From Fallopia convolvulus (lineage: Eukaryota > Streptophyta > Magnoliopsida > Caryophyllales > Polygonaceae), in the NCBI GenBank assembly GCA_964016875.1, contig OZ024724.1:15604501-15668500 (forward strand): 64,000 nucleotides of DNA, written 5' to 3'. This document shows positions 44,782 through 56,391 of this stretch, piece by piece. The position numbers were made by a program, and so were the translations under genes. The notes below the pieces were generated by a model. It did no database searches, was not told where the DNA came from, and was given only the letters and a program-made list of their open reading frames with translations. Position 1 is the first letter of the stretch. Each line of letters starts with the position of its first letter.

Positions 44782-44829
44782 AGTGATGGTAAACCTCATA
44801 TTTTTTAAAATATGAGGTGTACCACCACT
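44782..44829. repeat. 48-bp near-perfect palindrome
   Basis: Arms AGTGATGGTAAACCTCATAT and their complement pair at 22 of 24 positions around the AT-rich centre TTTTTTAAAA. It is followed at 44828 by CTAAT. It could be a transposon end or a self-complementary regulatory hairpin. Confidence 0.7.
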
Positions 44830-46484
44830 AATCTCATTATAAATTGATATTATGCATATATAGATTTATACATATACTTTAATATTATAAAATTGACACC
44901 TCACACATAAGGGGCGGCGAATAGCAAAGCCCTATTAAAATTTATGTCCATAAAAATAAAATCATAGCGATCTCACCTATTCATAGTTTCATATTTATCA
45001 TGCATAGAAAAAAATACGATACATGTATCTCACATACTAATATAATTATATAATATTAAAGTTTCTCATATTTTGTTCATAAAGATAATTAGTAGAGATA
45101 TCATGTACTAATTTAGTGTGTAAGGAATTAAACATCACCTACAAATATATTATGTGCAATTATTAATAACATTAGCGATATTATTATATTATATATTTTT
45201 AAGGATTGTAAATAATAAAAATTATTAAGGGTAAAGGAGTAAATTGAAAAATTAAGAAGCTTACGTGGCATAGTTAAGAGATTGACAAATAGGATAGAGA
45301 GATTCGAGTTTAGTAATAATACATAGATTACATTTTGCCTATTAATTTTCATCATAAAATTAATAAAATAATCATTATTTTAAATGATAAGTATATGACA
45401 ACTTTTATGATTTTGTGATTTTAAATATATATTCAAAATTTATAGTATTTATATGTTTATTTGCCATGGATGATTGATATATTTGACTTTTTTATTGATA
45501 TTTTATTTAAGTAAAACTCAGACAAGGTTCGGGAATGCATTCAAGTATGATATTGAAGAAGAAAAGAAATGTATCAACAAATGGGATTGATAATGTTAAA
45601 AGATATGGAAACAATACCCATTAACGAGATTTAAAGATGAGTGGATAAAATTTTGGGTAGAAGGTGTTAGATTGTGATGAAATGGAGGAAGATATAACAC
45701 CTATGTTGGGATTTACCAAATGAATGGGGATATGATAGAAGAGATAATTAAAAAAATAAAGGAAAAAAAGCTTCAATAAGCAAAGAGGAGAAAAATATGA
45801 TAAGAATTATTATAAGAAACCATTCAATTAAGAAAAGAAAGTTTTTAGAAAAGGATTTTATTGCCCTGAAAATAAGAGTTTGTTTTAAGTAAGGGAAAGT
45901 TACTTAATTAAAAGTTATGTCTTGAATAAACCTTTTTCTTGATTACAAATCCTCCATCCACTAAATTGAGATATTTTTAGTTAGAGACTATGATCTAAGG
46001 TAGGAAACGAAATAGATTTATGATATGCTTGAGCTAAGGGAGTCCTGCTTGAAGATTAGCAATCCCTTAAAATCTAAAAGCTACAGGAACAACGGAGGTC
46101 CAACGTACTACGCTCAAGTAACGATCAATTTTTTTTAATTTAAAATTTTCTTTAATTATGAAGCATGGTAGGATTGTATTCATAGAAAGTAGATTATGGT
46201 AGTTAGTCCTACTTAAAGTCATTAAATTTAATAAATTATTTTAGTTTGGATATATTTGTGCAAGTTTAAAAAAATTGGACAAATTTAGTAATTTAACATA
46301 AATTAAGTACAAAATCTACTTTAAATTTCGGGACGCCAAGCAAACTTGCAGCAAGGCGCACATAGCGGGCGTCATATAAGTAGGATAAGCTATTTTTTTA
46401 TTTATAGCAAGCTATGTTGTTCGACAAAGATTTGAGACAATAATAGACAAATGTCACTCTCAAACTAGGCAAGCAAATTAAGTC

Positions 46485-46582
46485 CTTGTTTGAATCACAC
46501 AACTCAATTCATTAAATTGTATTAATTTATATTAAATTATAAATTTAATAGAATTTAATACATTAAATTCTATCCAAACAAG
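46485..46582. mobile_element. Short MITE-like foldback element
   Basis: 98 bp with inverted ends CTTGTTTGAAT...ATCCAAACAAG and a very AT-rich self-complementary interior. The CTTGTTTGGAT end is common among short plant foldback elements. No clear TSD seen. Confidence 0.5.
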
Positions 46583-46706
46583 CCTAAAAATTTAATTGGG
46601 AAGTTGGTTATTGCAAGTAAATTCCTAAAAAGTTGAAGAAAAAAGAACACGCTCTTCACGCGCCCTTAGCTCTTCTCTTTCATACTAAACGACTTTATTT
46701 TTTTTG
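46583..46706 (+). other. Leader region of the L1 element
   Basis: AT-rich DNA with a T run just before the ORF1 start. No other signal. Confidence 0.4.
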
Positions 46707-47219
46707 ATGGGAGAGGAGCCTCCTTCGTCGGCGACGCAACCGTGGAATGATGGTGGAAACTGGAAAGTGTAGATAGGAAACTCAAGAGCGGTACGCTCTT
46801 GGAAAGACATGATTGTGAGCGAAAATGGTCTAGTGCCATTATCCTTTCTAGATGGAGAAGAAAGTGACCTAGTGTTTGCGATAGAATTGGAAGTTCTCTA
46901 TACCTTAGCTGATGTTTGGAAAAGTTCTCTTATAGTTAAACCACTAAGGAGTATGATTACTCATGCGGTTATGGAGCGAAAATTGAAAGATATATGGAAG
47001 TTGAGTAGTCGTATATATGTTGCTGACCTCCCAAATGACTACTATGTTATTCGGTTTGATCCTGAAGGTGACTATGTTAAAGCACTAAATGGAGGGTTTT
47101 GGATGATGTTTGGCCACTATTTGATTATCAAGCAATTGTCCCTGAATTTCAATCCCTTCAATAATGTTATTATGACCACTCCTACATGGATTCTTATATC
47201 TGGCTTACCTATAGACTAG
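46707..47219 (+). pseudogene. L1-type LINE ORF1 (DUF4283-type RNA-binding protein)
   Basis: ATG at 46707 begins MGEEPPSSATQPW; TAG at 46770-46772 interrupts, then the frame continues to 47219. The body matches the DUF4283 region of plant L1 ORF1: AVMERKLKDIWKLSSRIYVADLP, RFDPEGDYVKALNGGFWMMFGHYL, LNFNPFNNVI and LISGLPID. The zinc knuckle that normally follows is absent, because the element passes directly into endonuclease remnants. It would bind element RNA. Confidence 0.82.
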
Positions 47220-47691
47220 GTAAGACCGACTTTCGTAAAGCGGTCTGTTATATGGTCCATCTTCATTCAGTCAACGTCCTTGTTTTTGAACCTAGAATTT
47301 TGGGGGACCAATCTCAGAAAGTGTGTACTCGTCTCCGTTTTTTCCGGTTGTTGTTGTATAGAGGTTGTTAGAATATTTGGAGGTGTTTGGCTCCCATGGG
47401 ATAAAGCTGAGTAAATCATCAAGTTATTCATGTTGCTAAGGACTTCATTGATACAGTTATTATGAGAAATCAATGTCGTTTTCATTTGATTGCAGTATAT
47501 GCTCCTTCGTCTTCTAGTCGTCATAAATGCTTTTGGGACATTTGATCGTACGAGTGGCTCTAATCTTCTTTTATATGATTCAAATGCTTTTAAGTATGTT
47601 GTGAATAAAGCGGGTCTTATCTATATGGGTTTTACTGGTCAAGCGTACACTTGGTTTAGAGGTGTTGATGGGCCTTCACTCGGGACCAGTG
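47220..47691 (+). pseudogene. L1-type LINE ORF2 endonuclease remnant
   Basis: Scattered APE-type endonuclease pieces in shifting frames: VAKDFIDTVIMRNQCRFHLIAVYAP, then LLYDSNAFKYVVNKAGLIYMGFTGQAYTWFRG and GPSLGT at the insertion site of the next element. Internal deletions have removed the middle of the domain. Confidence 0.72.
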
Positions 47692-47936
47692 GCGTAGCCA
47701 GGAATTATGGCCAGTGGGGGCTAAAATATTGAAAAAAATTGTATTTTTCTATATAAAAAACCATTTTAAAATATTATATGTACATAAAAAAAATTAATCT
47801 ACTTTTTTCTGACCAAATAAACTAGTTTTGAACAAAAAAAACTAATTTTTTACTATATTTTTAAAAAAAAAATATTTTTTTTGAAAATTCCAGTGGGGGC
47901 TACAGCCCCCGCTGGGCACCATGTAGATCTTCCCCT
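47692..47936. mobile_element. 245-bp element beginning AGTGGCGTAGCCAGG
   Basis: The left end AGTGGCGTAGCCAGGAATT and the right end with GGGGGCTACAGCCCCC and CACCATGTAGATCTTCCCC match a widespread plant short-element pattern I recall. The flanks ACTCGGGAC (47682) and ACTCGGAAC (47937) look like a 9-bp target duplication with one mismatch. CCAGTGGGGGCTA occurs at both ends. Interior is A/T-rich and non-coding. Class uncertain. Confidence 0.55.
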
Positions 47937-47946
47937 ACTCGGAACA

Positions 47947-49418
47947 ACAAATAAATTTATAATTCAAGACCCCGCTGAGTATAGGGAAGTCAAGATCGTT
48001 CCACGACAAGCAAGGTTGTTTGTTTATCGACTCCTAATAACTAAAATCAAACAAAAACAAGCAAAACACTCACAAGCAGCCTCGTTAACAACGTTGTGAG
48101 GGTCGTTAACGAACCACCGCAAACAAATGACCAAAACTAACGACCTAAACAGGTTCGGTACCGAGGCTATGAACTCAGTAACGAATATTACTTAAGAGAA
48201 TTCAAATAAGAACAAAAATCTAGGATAAGGGATACCACAACATAGTCATGCATACAAACTTGTGAGAAAATAAGATCATGCCTTTAAATAGATAAATTCA
48301 TCAACTTTCATTGACTAAAAAGTAAATTAACCTACTTTCACAAATCAATTCACTCAATTGCTTGTTTTGGATCTAAAGCTTGAAACTTTCGTATTCAAAC
48401 AATATCAACCTTTAAGTCTAGAACTTTCTCTTTCAATCAAGTTAAAAACTCAAATCACCTTGACTTTCATCTCGGTCTAAGCATAACGAGCAATCTCAAA
48501 AATAGATAAAAGGCATTCAACACATAATCTCACTCATCAAACATGCATAACTATGCCGGGTTTAAACCCTGAACCTAGAAAAGGAAACTACTCTCTACTC
48601 ATAATTGTGAAACACATAAATTCAACAAAAGAGATCATTGAAAAACAAAACACTACTCAAATTAATAATAAATATCGTCTTACAGAAAATCAGAAGAAAC
48701 CGAAAAATACAAAGCTCCGAATCAAAACCACGACTAACAACCTCGGTAACTTTCGTCCACCGAGCTCTCCATCTCGACTCCGATCCGTCTCTCCTCTCTC
48801 TCGGCTCTTCCTCTTCTCTCTACTACTTACTTCCCTACTTTCGTCCTCCTTCTAGGCTAATAAGAGGGCTATTTATACTAATAAGGCTAGAAAAATAAAA
48901 AGGCTAAAAGATAAAAACTTTCCTAAAAAGATAGAAATAAAATCTTAAAAGATAGAAATAAAATCTAGAAAGATAACAAGATCTAAAATACATAATATAA
49001 TAACCCTAAAATCATAAAAAGACACTCTACCGACACGGAAATAAATTCCCGCACAGGATCGGTACGTCACAAAATCAAACTCTCGAAAACTCTATCTCGT
49101 AGCCTCGTTAACGAGCCCTCACAACCTCGTTAACGAGCCTGGGCTTGGCTTTTTCAACACTTCTTCTTCAACAAATTAGACTTTGACTTCTTCGTCTTGT
49201 ATTCCTCCGTCCTTCATCAAGCACTCCAAATTCAGCTCCAAACAGCACCTTTTCCTTGCTAAAACCTACAAAAATACACAAAACGGAGTAGCTTCCATAT
49301 TTTTCACAAAATATGCAAAACTATACAAAAACACACAAAACAAACCCTAAACTTATCAAAACTAATCCTAACAAACTAAAAAAACATACTAAAAACTATA
49401 CTAAAAACACGAACATCA
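47947..49418 (-). repeat. LTR-like block, probably an Athila-type solo LTR
   Basis: Non-coding DNA whose right end, read on the minus strand, starts TGATGTTCG like the Athila 1 LTR start TGATGTCTC. The left part resembles in word order the LTR at 58695 (AAATAAAT, AGTATAG, AAGT...TCG). Contains two exact CTCGTTAACGAG palindromes (49104, 49126), TCGGTACCGA near 48156, and a run of TCC/CTC. Left boundary and TSD not resolved. It separates the two halves of the L1 ORF2. Confidence 0.5.
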
Positions 49419-49424
49419 AGAGGC

Positions 49425-50130
49425 AACGCACCTTGCACCTTTGTGGCAAAATGTTTTGACCAAGTTTCACGAACATTCCTGGAAGACTCTTGCGGCCAGA
49501 AGCTTTGATCTGGCATCTTCCTCGTATGTTATCGGATCATGTTCCTATTCTTCTATCGCTCGAGTCGAGTATGTGTTATAATTGGAAGAGAAGATCGTTT
49601 CGTTTTGAGGCGGCATGGCTTACCCATCCGAAATTCTTGTCCTTTGTCCAAGATTCTTGGAGATAGGAAATGGAAGCGCATGTTGCTTTGGACAATTTAA
49701 AGAAAGAGCTGCTAGTTTGGAAAAACATGCCTTTGGTCATGTCCATACTATTAAGTTGAATTTGATTCAACGTATTGACAATACTCAAAGTCAGATTGCT
49801 TCATCGACTACTCCTAGTTTGTTAGCATTAGTGACAGACTTACGGAAAGAGCTTGATATTGCTTTAGAGCGTGAGGAATTACTGTGGTTACAAAAATTGA
49901 GGATTCAATAGTTGCAAGTAAGAGATAGAAACACGAGATTTTTCCATACAACCACGATCGTCCGTCGTAAGAGGAACCGAATTGATGCTTTGTGTGATAA
50001 TAGAGATGCTTCTGAACTAGAATCTCATGCTCTGGAATTTTTCTCTAAGTTGTATATACTTCTTGTTGAGGAAATGGGTAAGTTCGAGACTATTCGAGTG
50101 GTTTTTCCTCTCCTCCCAACAGATGTTTAG
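49425..50130 (+). pseudogene. L1-type LINE ORF2, endonuclease end and linker
   Basis: Resumes L1 ORF2 after the insertions. One frame gives LPRMLSDHVPILLSLESS and RRSFRFEAAWLTHPKFLSFV, the end of the endonuclease and start of the linker. The next frame continues with LRKELDIALEREELLWLQK and VRDRNTRFFHTTTIVRRKRNRI, leading towards RT. TAG at 49909-49911 breaks it. Confidence 0.75.
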
Positions 50131-51201
50131 GAGAATTTAGACCGGCATGTTGATGATAGTGAAATTCTCAAGGCGGTTAAAATGATGGGCCCACTTAAAG
50201 CCCCGAGAAGTGACGGATTTCAACCAATTTTCTTCCAAAAATGATGGCCTTCCGTTTGGAATTTGGTTACTGATCTTGTTCGTAAGTTCTTTGATACGTC
50301 CAAGTTGTCGGTTGGCCTTAATGAAATCTTTATCACGTTGATTGCCAAAGTTGAGGAGCCGGAACGATTAGTCTTTGTAATGTTATTTATAAGTTCAATA
50401 CAAAGATTTTGGTTGAAAGAATGAAAAGTGTTTGCCGAATCTTATTAGTCCTACTTAGGGGAGCTTTCTTCCGTGAAGACTAATTTTTGATAATATTGTG
50501 ATTACTCAAGAGGTCCTACATTCTATGCATCATAAGAAAGGGGCGATGGGATGGATGATCCTGAATTGGACTTAGAGAAGGCTTATGATCGTCTCCAATG
50601 GGATTTTGTTTTGGATTCCATGCAAGAAGCGGGCTTCTCCTCGAAATGGATATGTTGGATCCAAGAGTGCCTAACTTCGACCTCTTTTCGTTTGTTATGG
50701 AATGGGGAGATGACTCAACAGTTTATCCCGAGTAGAGGAATTCGGCAAGGGGATCCGATCTCTCCTTATATTTTCGTCCTCTACATTAAAAGATTAAGCC
50801 AAATAATCCTCCATGAGGTGGTGGTCAAAAAGTGGAAGGCTATTAAACTGTCTCAGGGTTGTCCGACCCTTTCTCGTATCCTTTTTACCAACAACATCAT
50901 GTTATTTACTAGGGCATCTATTGAGCAAGTTAGACTGATAAAGGACCACGTGGATCGATTTTGTAGGGCCTTTGGACAGCGTATTAGCCCTAGCAAGTCT
51001 TGTATTTTCTTTTCCAATAACGTCAATGTTCAAAATCGAGAGCTCATTACAAGGAAAAGTGATTTTTCTACGATGGACGACCTTGGCATGCATCCCTTTC
51101 ATCATCAAGTTAATTTTGATACTTTTGTTCCGTTGATAGATAGTATTTCTTCCAAGATGAGTGGTTGGCAAGGACGTTTTTTGTCCATGTATGGGTTATA
51201 A
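50131..51201 (+). pseudogene. L1-type LINE reverse transcriptase
   Basis: Damaged N-terminal RT (KMMGPLKAPRSDGFQPIFFQK), then a clean stretch from 50551: DLEKAYDRLQWDFVLDSM, GEMTQQFIPSRGIRQGDPISPYIFVL, and the catalytic position LFTNNIMLF, where both Asp of F/YADD are Asn. The thumb follows with SFGQRISPSKSC-like sequence, then an internal deletion and SSKMSGWQGRFLSMYG, where it ends. Non-functional. No poly(A) tail is visible at the 3' end. Confidence 0.85.
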
Positions 51202-51379
51202 TAGAGATGAAAATAATAACTTTTAATATTTGTAAAATTATTGTAGCATTATAACAGAGATAGATACAATAATCTATAATATTCGTAAAGTAGTTTTCAA
51301 AAATCAAAGTGTTTAAAAAAATAGAAGGCAAAATATGTATATATTTGTATAACACAATGTAATCTAAAGTAATTGTCCA
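51202..51379. other. AT-rich DNA between L1 and SINE-like remnant
   Basis: Nothing recognisable; short AT-rich direct repeats (AATAATAACTTTTAATATT and AATAATCTATAATATT) are present. Confidence 0.4.
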
Positions 51380-51554
51380 AGAGTAGTGATAAAGTGGTGC
51401 TAGACTCCTTAAGTGTTGTCCAAGAGATTAGAAATTCGAATCCCACTCGCAACATGTATGGAAAAACTGATATTGAGAGGGTCTCCCCCAAAATAGGGCC
51501 ACGAAGTACCTAGTCCGGATGAAGAGCGGTGTCCAACCAATCGAACCGGGCGAG
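51380..51554 (+). mobile_element. Possible tRNA-derived SINE, cut by the Athila 2 insertion
   Basis: A box-like AAAGTGGTGCTAGACTCC is followed about 45 bp later by a B box-like AAATTCGAATCC (51432-51443), the spacing of a tRNA-type pol III promoter. Downstream sequence (CTAGTCCGGATGAAG, AATCGAACCGGGCGAG) resembles plant SINE bodies. It is interrupted at 51554. Confidence 0.45.
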
Positions 51555-52646
51555 TGATATACACAATTATATTGTGTATTTAGGAGGTGTTTTAGCATTG
51601 GTTTATGGTATTCTTAGGTGTTTTATATGCTATCTACAGCCAGGAAGAGGAAGACCCGAAGATGCATTAATTTGGAGTTTTAGAGTTGGATTAAAGAAAA
51701 ATGAAGATCGCGTCCTGGTGCTGGCGGCGCCCGCCGCCTTTGGCGGTCAGCAAATCCAAGTGAAGACACGTGTAATAATTTTATTGGTCATATCTTTATC
51801 AGCTTTAGTCCGAGTTTATGTATTTTTAGATAGACTTTTTAGACCTAGTTTGATATATTAGGTTTTAGAGAGTTGCATCTCTCATTCATACATTATTATC
51901 ATATTTTCCTTTCAGAGTTTTTAGCTTTACAGTTTGATGTTTCGTTTTGACTTTCAGTTGTGAGATTTCTACTCTTTATTTATTGCATCGAATTATTTTT
52001 CTCTCTTGTTTGAATTGTTTATGTGATTGATTTCAACAATTTCTAGGGTTGTTGTTATTGAATTTCAATTGCTAGATCTAGAGAAATTACTGGTCGAGTT
52101 TCTCTATTTAGTAGTAGCAAACTGCATAGTACTAGTATATGGTTGTGCTAGTCTATTGTAGAAGAGAGTTAAATTGCATTCTAGTATGGCTAGTTGTTTT
52201 ATGCTATATTTGTGTCCTGATTATATCCCTATTCTTCATGCTGCTTTTGAATTGAATCTTGATAGTTTCAAGGTTATTCAATTAGTTAGGATTGATAGTA
52301 TCTGGTTGTGCTATTAATTATCTTTGAAAAGGAATTGGAATTCCATATGCATGCGATATTGAGTGAATCTATGATCAACTTGTCATACGAATGTGGATCT
52401 CCAGTTGACTAAGTGTTTTCCCCAAATTGATAAAAACTAAACTTTAATTGCTTTGCTAGTTTTTGCATGCTCAATAGTTAGTTTAATTCTAAAAAACCCT
52501 TTTAATTTAATTGACATAAAATTTACATAAAAAGATAAACCAACCTCCTTGTGGATTCGACCCTTACTTCCCTAAGACTATAATCTTTAGGATTATTAGG
52601 ACTCTTTTGCATAGTCGTGATTTGCATGACCATTTCAGGCCTATCA
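51555..52646 (+). repeat. 5' LTR of Athila 2
   Basis: 1092 bp, aligned with 62417-63550, which has an extra ~40 bp insertion. Both start with TGATATACACAATTATATTG, itself containing the inverted pair ATACACAAT/ATTGTGTAT. Both carry GGCGGCGCCCGCCGCC near base 170. Confidence 0.94.
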
Positions 52647-52648
52647 AA

Positions 52649-52667
52649 TTGGTGTCGTTGCCGGGGA
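52649..52667 (+). other. Primer binding site of Athila 2
   Basis: TTGGTGTCGTTGCCGGGGA lies two bases after the LTR end; usual Athila form with minor changes. Confidence 0.88.
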
Positions 52668-52722
52668 GGCAATAATTGTCTTTTTGTGTAATTTTGTGCC
52701 AATTTTGGTGTGAACCTATCTT

Positions 52723-53946
52723 ATGGTTCACACTCGTGCTACTAATAATTCACCACTTGTTTTTGATCCAGAAATTGAATGGACTCTTTTCAGAACTCGT
52801 CGAGCTGTGCGTGCACTACTGCAAGGAATCCAAACAATGGGTGATCGAGTTACTCTTGAGAGCTTGACAGCTCCTAATTTAAATCAGCCTACACGTGCAG
52901 TGCAATTCCCGGCCCTTGGTGAAGGGGTAAAGTTTGAGCTCAAAACAGGAGTAGTTCATCTACTCCCAAAATTCAACGGAACTCCACTTGAGGATCCCAT
53001 TCAACATCATGATGAGTTCCTTGATGTATGCACCAGCATGTGTCCCTCTGATATTACTGAAGAACAAATGAGGCTCAGAGCGTTTTCTTTTTTTCTAAAG
53101 GAATCCGCTAAAGACTGGTATCATGCTCTACCTCTTGGAAGCGTTACTACTTGGGTGAACTTGAAGAAGTTGTTTCAGGACAAATACTTCTCTGCAAACA
53201 AGTTCAGTCAACTTAAGAAGCACTGTAACATAGAGCAATTCCCCAAAGAGTCGCTTTATGAATATTTTGAGCGCTTCAAGAAGCTAGTAAAGAGTTGTCC
53301 CTACCATGGTTATGCTAATCATGATCTTATTCTTTATTTCCATGGAGGACTCTATGAGGAGGACATGCGATTGTTCAATTCCACTTGTGCTGGAAACATC
53401 ATGAAAAGAACCTATGAAAAAGCTCTAGACATCTTTTCTACATTGGCTGATGATTCTAGGCAATATACTGGAAGAGGTTCTAAAAACTTGTCAGTCGCCA
53501 ACTCTAACTTTTAAATTGATCAAGCTGACTTTGATGTGCTGAAAGAAGAAGTGAGGCGGTTGAAGCTAAAGGGTACTGCTCAACAGGCTAAGGCTTGTGG
53601 AATCTGTAATGACGCCTTTCATCCTACTGATTCATGCCCTACACTACAAGAGGAAGTGAATGCAGTTGGAGGGTACCAAATGAAGCCAAGACATGATCCT
53701 TATTCAAACACTTATAACCCAAGCTGGAAAGATCATCAGAAGTTCAGGTGGAGAGAGCTTGAATCAAAGCTGCAACAGGATCAATTTCAACAAGCTAAGC
53801 CATATGTGCCAAGGCCTCAAGGACAGAATCACAATGCAGCTCCTTCTATGGATGACATGATAAAGATGTTGATGCAAAATAACTTCACTCTTCAAAATAG
53901 TATGACTCAGCATTAAAATAGTATGACTCAACTAACTCAAAATTAA
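52723..53946 (+). pseudogene. gag: Athila 2 Gag
   Basis: ATG at 52723, about 55 bp after the PBS. Capsid domain: VHLLPKFNGTPLEDPIQHH, SFFLKESAKDWYHALPLGSV, KYFSANKFSQLKKH and SLYEYFERFKKLVKSCP. An in-frame TAA at 53512 is followed by the zinc knuckle CGICNDAFHPTDSC. Two more TAA (53914, 53944) close the region while the same frame continues into the protease linker. Stops apart, no frameshift in gag. The family is the Athila type with one knuckle. Confidence 0.88.
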
Positions 53947-54978
53947 GTCAAGTTCCATGATACTACATTAGCAAGCATTCACAACTTGGAACGACAGATG
54001 AGTGAAATCTCTGAAGTTGTAAGCAAACTGGAAGCAAGAGATTCGGGTAAGCTTCCTTCTCAAACAGAAGTCAACCCGAATATTCGCAATGTCATTGTTG
54101 TTACTTTAAGAAGTGGGAAGCAACTTGAGGATAGAGAAGTGGAAGAATCTGACGAAGGCCAGGACGGCGACCGCCGCCTGGATAGCGGCGCCCGCCATCA
54201 AATCGAGCTTGGCTACGACAAAATTGAAAATTCGAGCGACGGGCAAGAAATAAAAGGCGGGGACCGCCTCCCAGAAGGCGGCGACCGCCGTGACGGTGAT
54301 CCAATCAAGTCTAATTTTTTTGAAAAAAGCGGCGACCGCCGTCCCTCTGACGGCGACCGCCGCTTACCTACTAAAGCCTCCGATGAAGAAAAATCTCTAG
54401 TTCTTCCTAAATGGAAGCCAGTTGCTCCGTTTCCATCTGCATTAAAGCGTACAGAGCCCTTGAAGCAGGACAAAGACATGTTCGAGATGTTCACAAATGT
54501 TGAGGTTAACATTCCTCTCCTTAACTTGATCAAGTCAGTTCCACGCTATGCAAAGTTCTTGAAGCAGATATGCACTACAAAGCGGATTCAGGACAAGAAC
54601 AGTAAAAAGAAGGTGAAAGTAAGCGAGCACGTTTCAACTGTGTTTCAAAAACGCTTACCTAAAAAGTGCGGAGATCCAGGTATGTTTACTATCCCTATTA
54701 CAATTGGAGGTACTAAAGTTGACAAAGCCATGGTAGATTTGGGTGCTTCCATTAATGTAATACCTTCTACTCTCTGTGAATCTCTAAAACTTGGACCTAT
54801 GCATGCCACTAATATCTCTATTCAATTAGTTGATAGGTCTAATGTTCGTCCTATAGGTTTAGTAGAGGACGTTTTGGTTATGGTTGGTATCTCACTTTTC
54901 ATGCTGATTTCTATGTGCTCAAAATGGAACATGATGATCATACAATCCTTATTCTATTAGGGAGACCTTTTCCGTAAA
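53947..54978 (+). pseudogene. Athila 2 Gag-protease linker and protease
   Basis: A helical start (LERQMSEISEVVSKLEAR) leads to a disordered acidic and basic linker at 54160-54370 built around the repeated word GGCGACCGCCG, translated as repeated GDRR. Then come MFTNVEVNIPLLNLIKSVPRYAKFLK and the aspartic protease: MFTIPITIGGTKVDKAMVDLGASINVIPSTL. A frameshift near 54885 moves the last part (FHADFYVLKMEHDDHTILIL) to another frame, ending GRPFP then TAA at 54976. Confidence 0.82.
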
Positions 54979-56391
54979 CAACCAATACTAAAATCAATAT
55001 GAGCACTAGCTCTTTAACCATGGAATTTGATGGTCAAATCATTAATTATAACATTTATGAAGCCATGAAATATCCTTTTGATGATTACTCTGTTTATGCT
55101 ATTGATATGCTTGAGCCTGTGGTGCAAGATGTTTTTGATGAAAATCAACTAGATGATGTGCAATCTATTATTGTTGATTCTAGTTTGGATTTTACTCTAT
55201 CAACTAAAATACAGGAGATTGTAAACGAGATGGATGCTTATTATAAGCTTCCTCTTGAGCCACCTGGCAAAACTCCTTTACCATTAACCCTGCCAAGGGA
55301 AAAGCTTTTGCCCTTTGTTGTGCAGGCACCGTTGATCGAGTTGAAGCAACTCCCGGACCACCTCAAGTATGAATTCCTTGGAGACAAGGAGACATTACCA
55401 GTGATCATCTCCAGCAAGCTTACAAAAGATCAAGAGAATAGGCTAGTGGCAGTTTTAAAAAAGTACAAGACAGCAATTGGTTGGACCATTGCTGACATCA
55501 AGGGAATTAGCCCCACCACTTGCATGCATCGTATACTGCTGGAAGGAGAAGAGAAGCCATCTAGACAACCACAGAGGCATTTAAATCCACCTATGATGGA
55601 TGTGGTGAAGAAAGAAGTCTTGAAACTCTTGCAAGCAGGTATGATTTTCCCTATCTCTGACAGCAAATGGGTTAGCCCCACACAAGTTGTACCAAAGAAA
55701 GGGGAAATTACAGTGGTGGAGAACAGCAAGGAGAATTAGTCCCTACAAGACTGCAGACAGGTTATAGAGTTTGAATCGACTACTGCAAGCTGAATGCAGC
55801 CACTAGGAAGGATCATTTTCCCCTTTCTTTCATTGATCAGATGCTTGAGAGATTGGCAGGCATGGCATTTTATTGCTTTCTAGATGGGTACTCAGGCTAC
55901 TTTCAGATAGTCATTGCCCTTGAACATCAAGCCAAGACAACTTTCACTTGCCCATTTGGTGCTTTTGCCTACCGTTGGATGCCATTTGGGTTGTGCAATG
56001 CTCTTGGGACATTCCAAAGGTGTATGGTAAGCATCTTTTCATGGATGATTTTACTGTACACGGGGATAATTTTGATGTATGCCTAAATCACTTAACTCTT
56101 GTACTTTCTAGATGTGTTGACACTAATTTAGTACTTAATTCTGAAAAGTGTCACTTCATGGTAGAACAGGGTATTGTACTTGGTCATATAGTTCCAGCTA
56201 GGGGTATCGATAAGGAAAAGGTTGAAGTAATTCAATCATTGCCTTATCCTACTAATGTGCGTGAAGTTCGTTCTTTTTTAAGCCATGCAGGTTTCTATTG
56301 CAGGTTTATTAAAGACTTCTCCAAGATTTCAGCACCCCTGTGCGAACTGTTGAAGAAAGACACACTGTTTGAGTTCACAACTGAGTGTTAG
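54979..56391 (+). pseudogene. Athila 2 reverse transcriptase
   Basis: The frame from 54999 gives the RT N-terminus (LPDHLKYEFLGDKETLPVII, WTIADIKGISPTTCMHRI, LQAGMIFPISDSKWVSP) to a stop at 55739. Downstream fragments in a second frame carry LDGYSGYFQIVIA and WMPFGLCNALGTFQRCM. A third frame carries the catalytic box, FMDDFTVHGDNFDVC, and HAGFYCRFIKDFSKI. About 8-10 codons just before FMDD are deleted relative to Athila 1. TAG at 56389 precedes RNase H. Confidence 0.83.

Larger units (their letters stand above)
43423..46484. other. AT-rich non-coding DNA
   Basis: No coding region on either strand. It contains a copia-PBS-like string near 43874 and a long hairpin at 44782-44829, described separately. 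The remainder is low-complexity AT-rich sequence in which I recognise nothing. Confidence 0.6.

Noticed and set aside
51430..51445. Possible functional tRNA gene from a B box-like string
   Set aside because: No cloverleaf stems could be paired around it; better explained as a SINE remnant.
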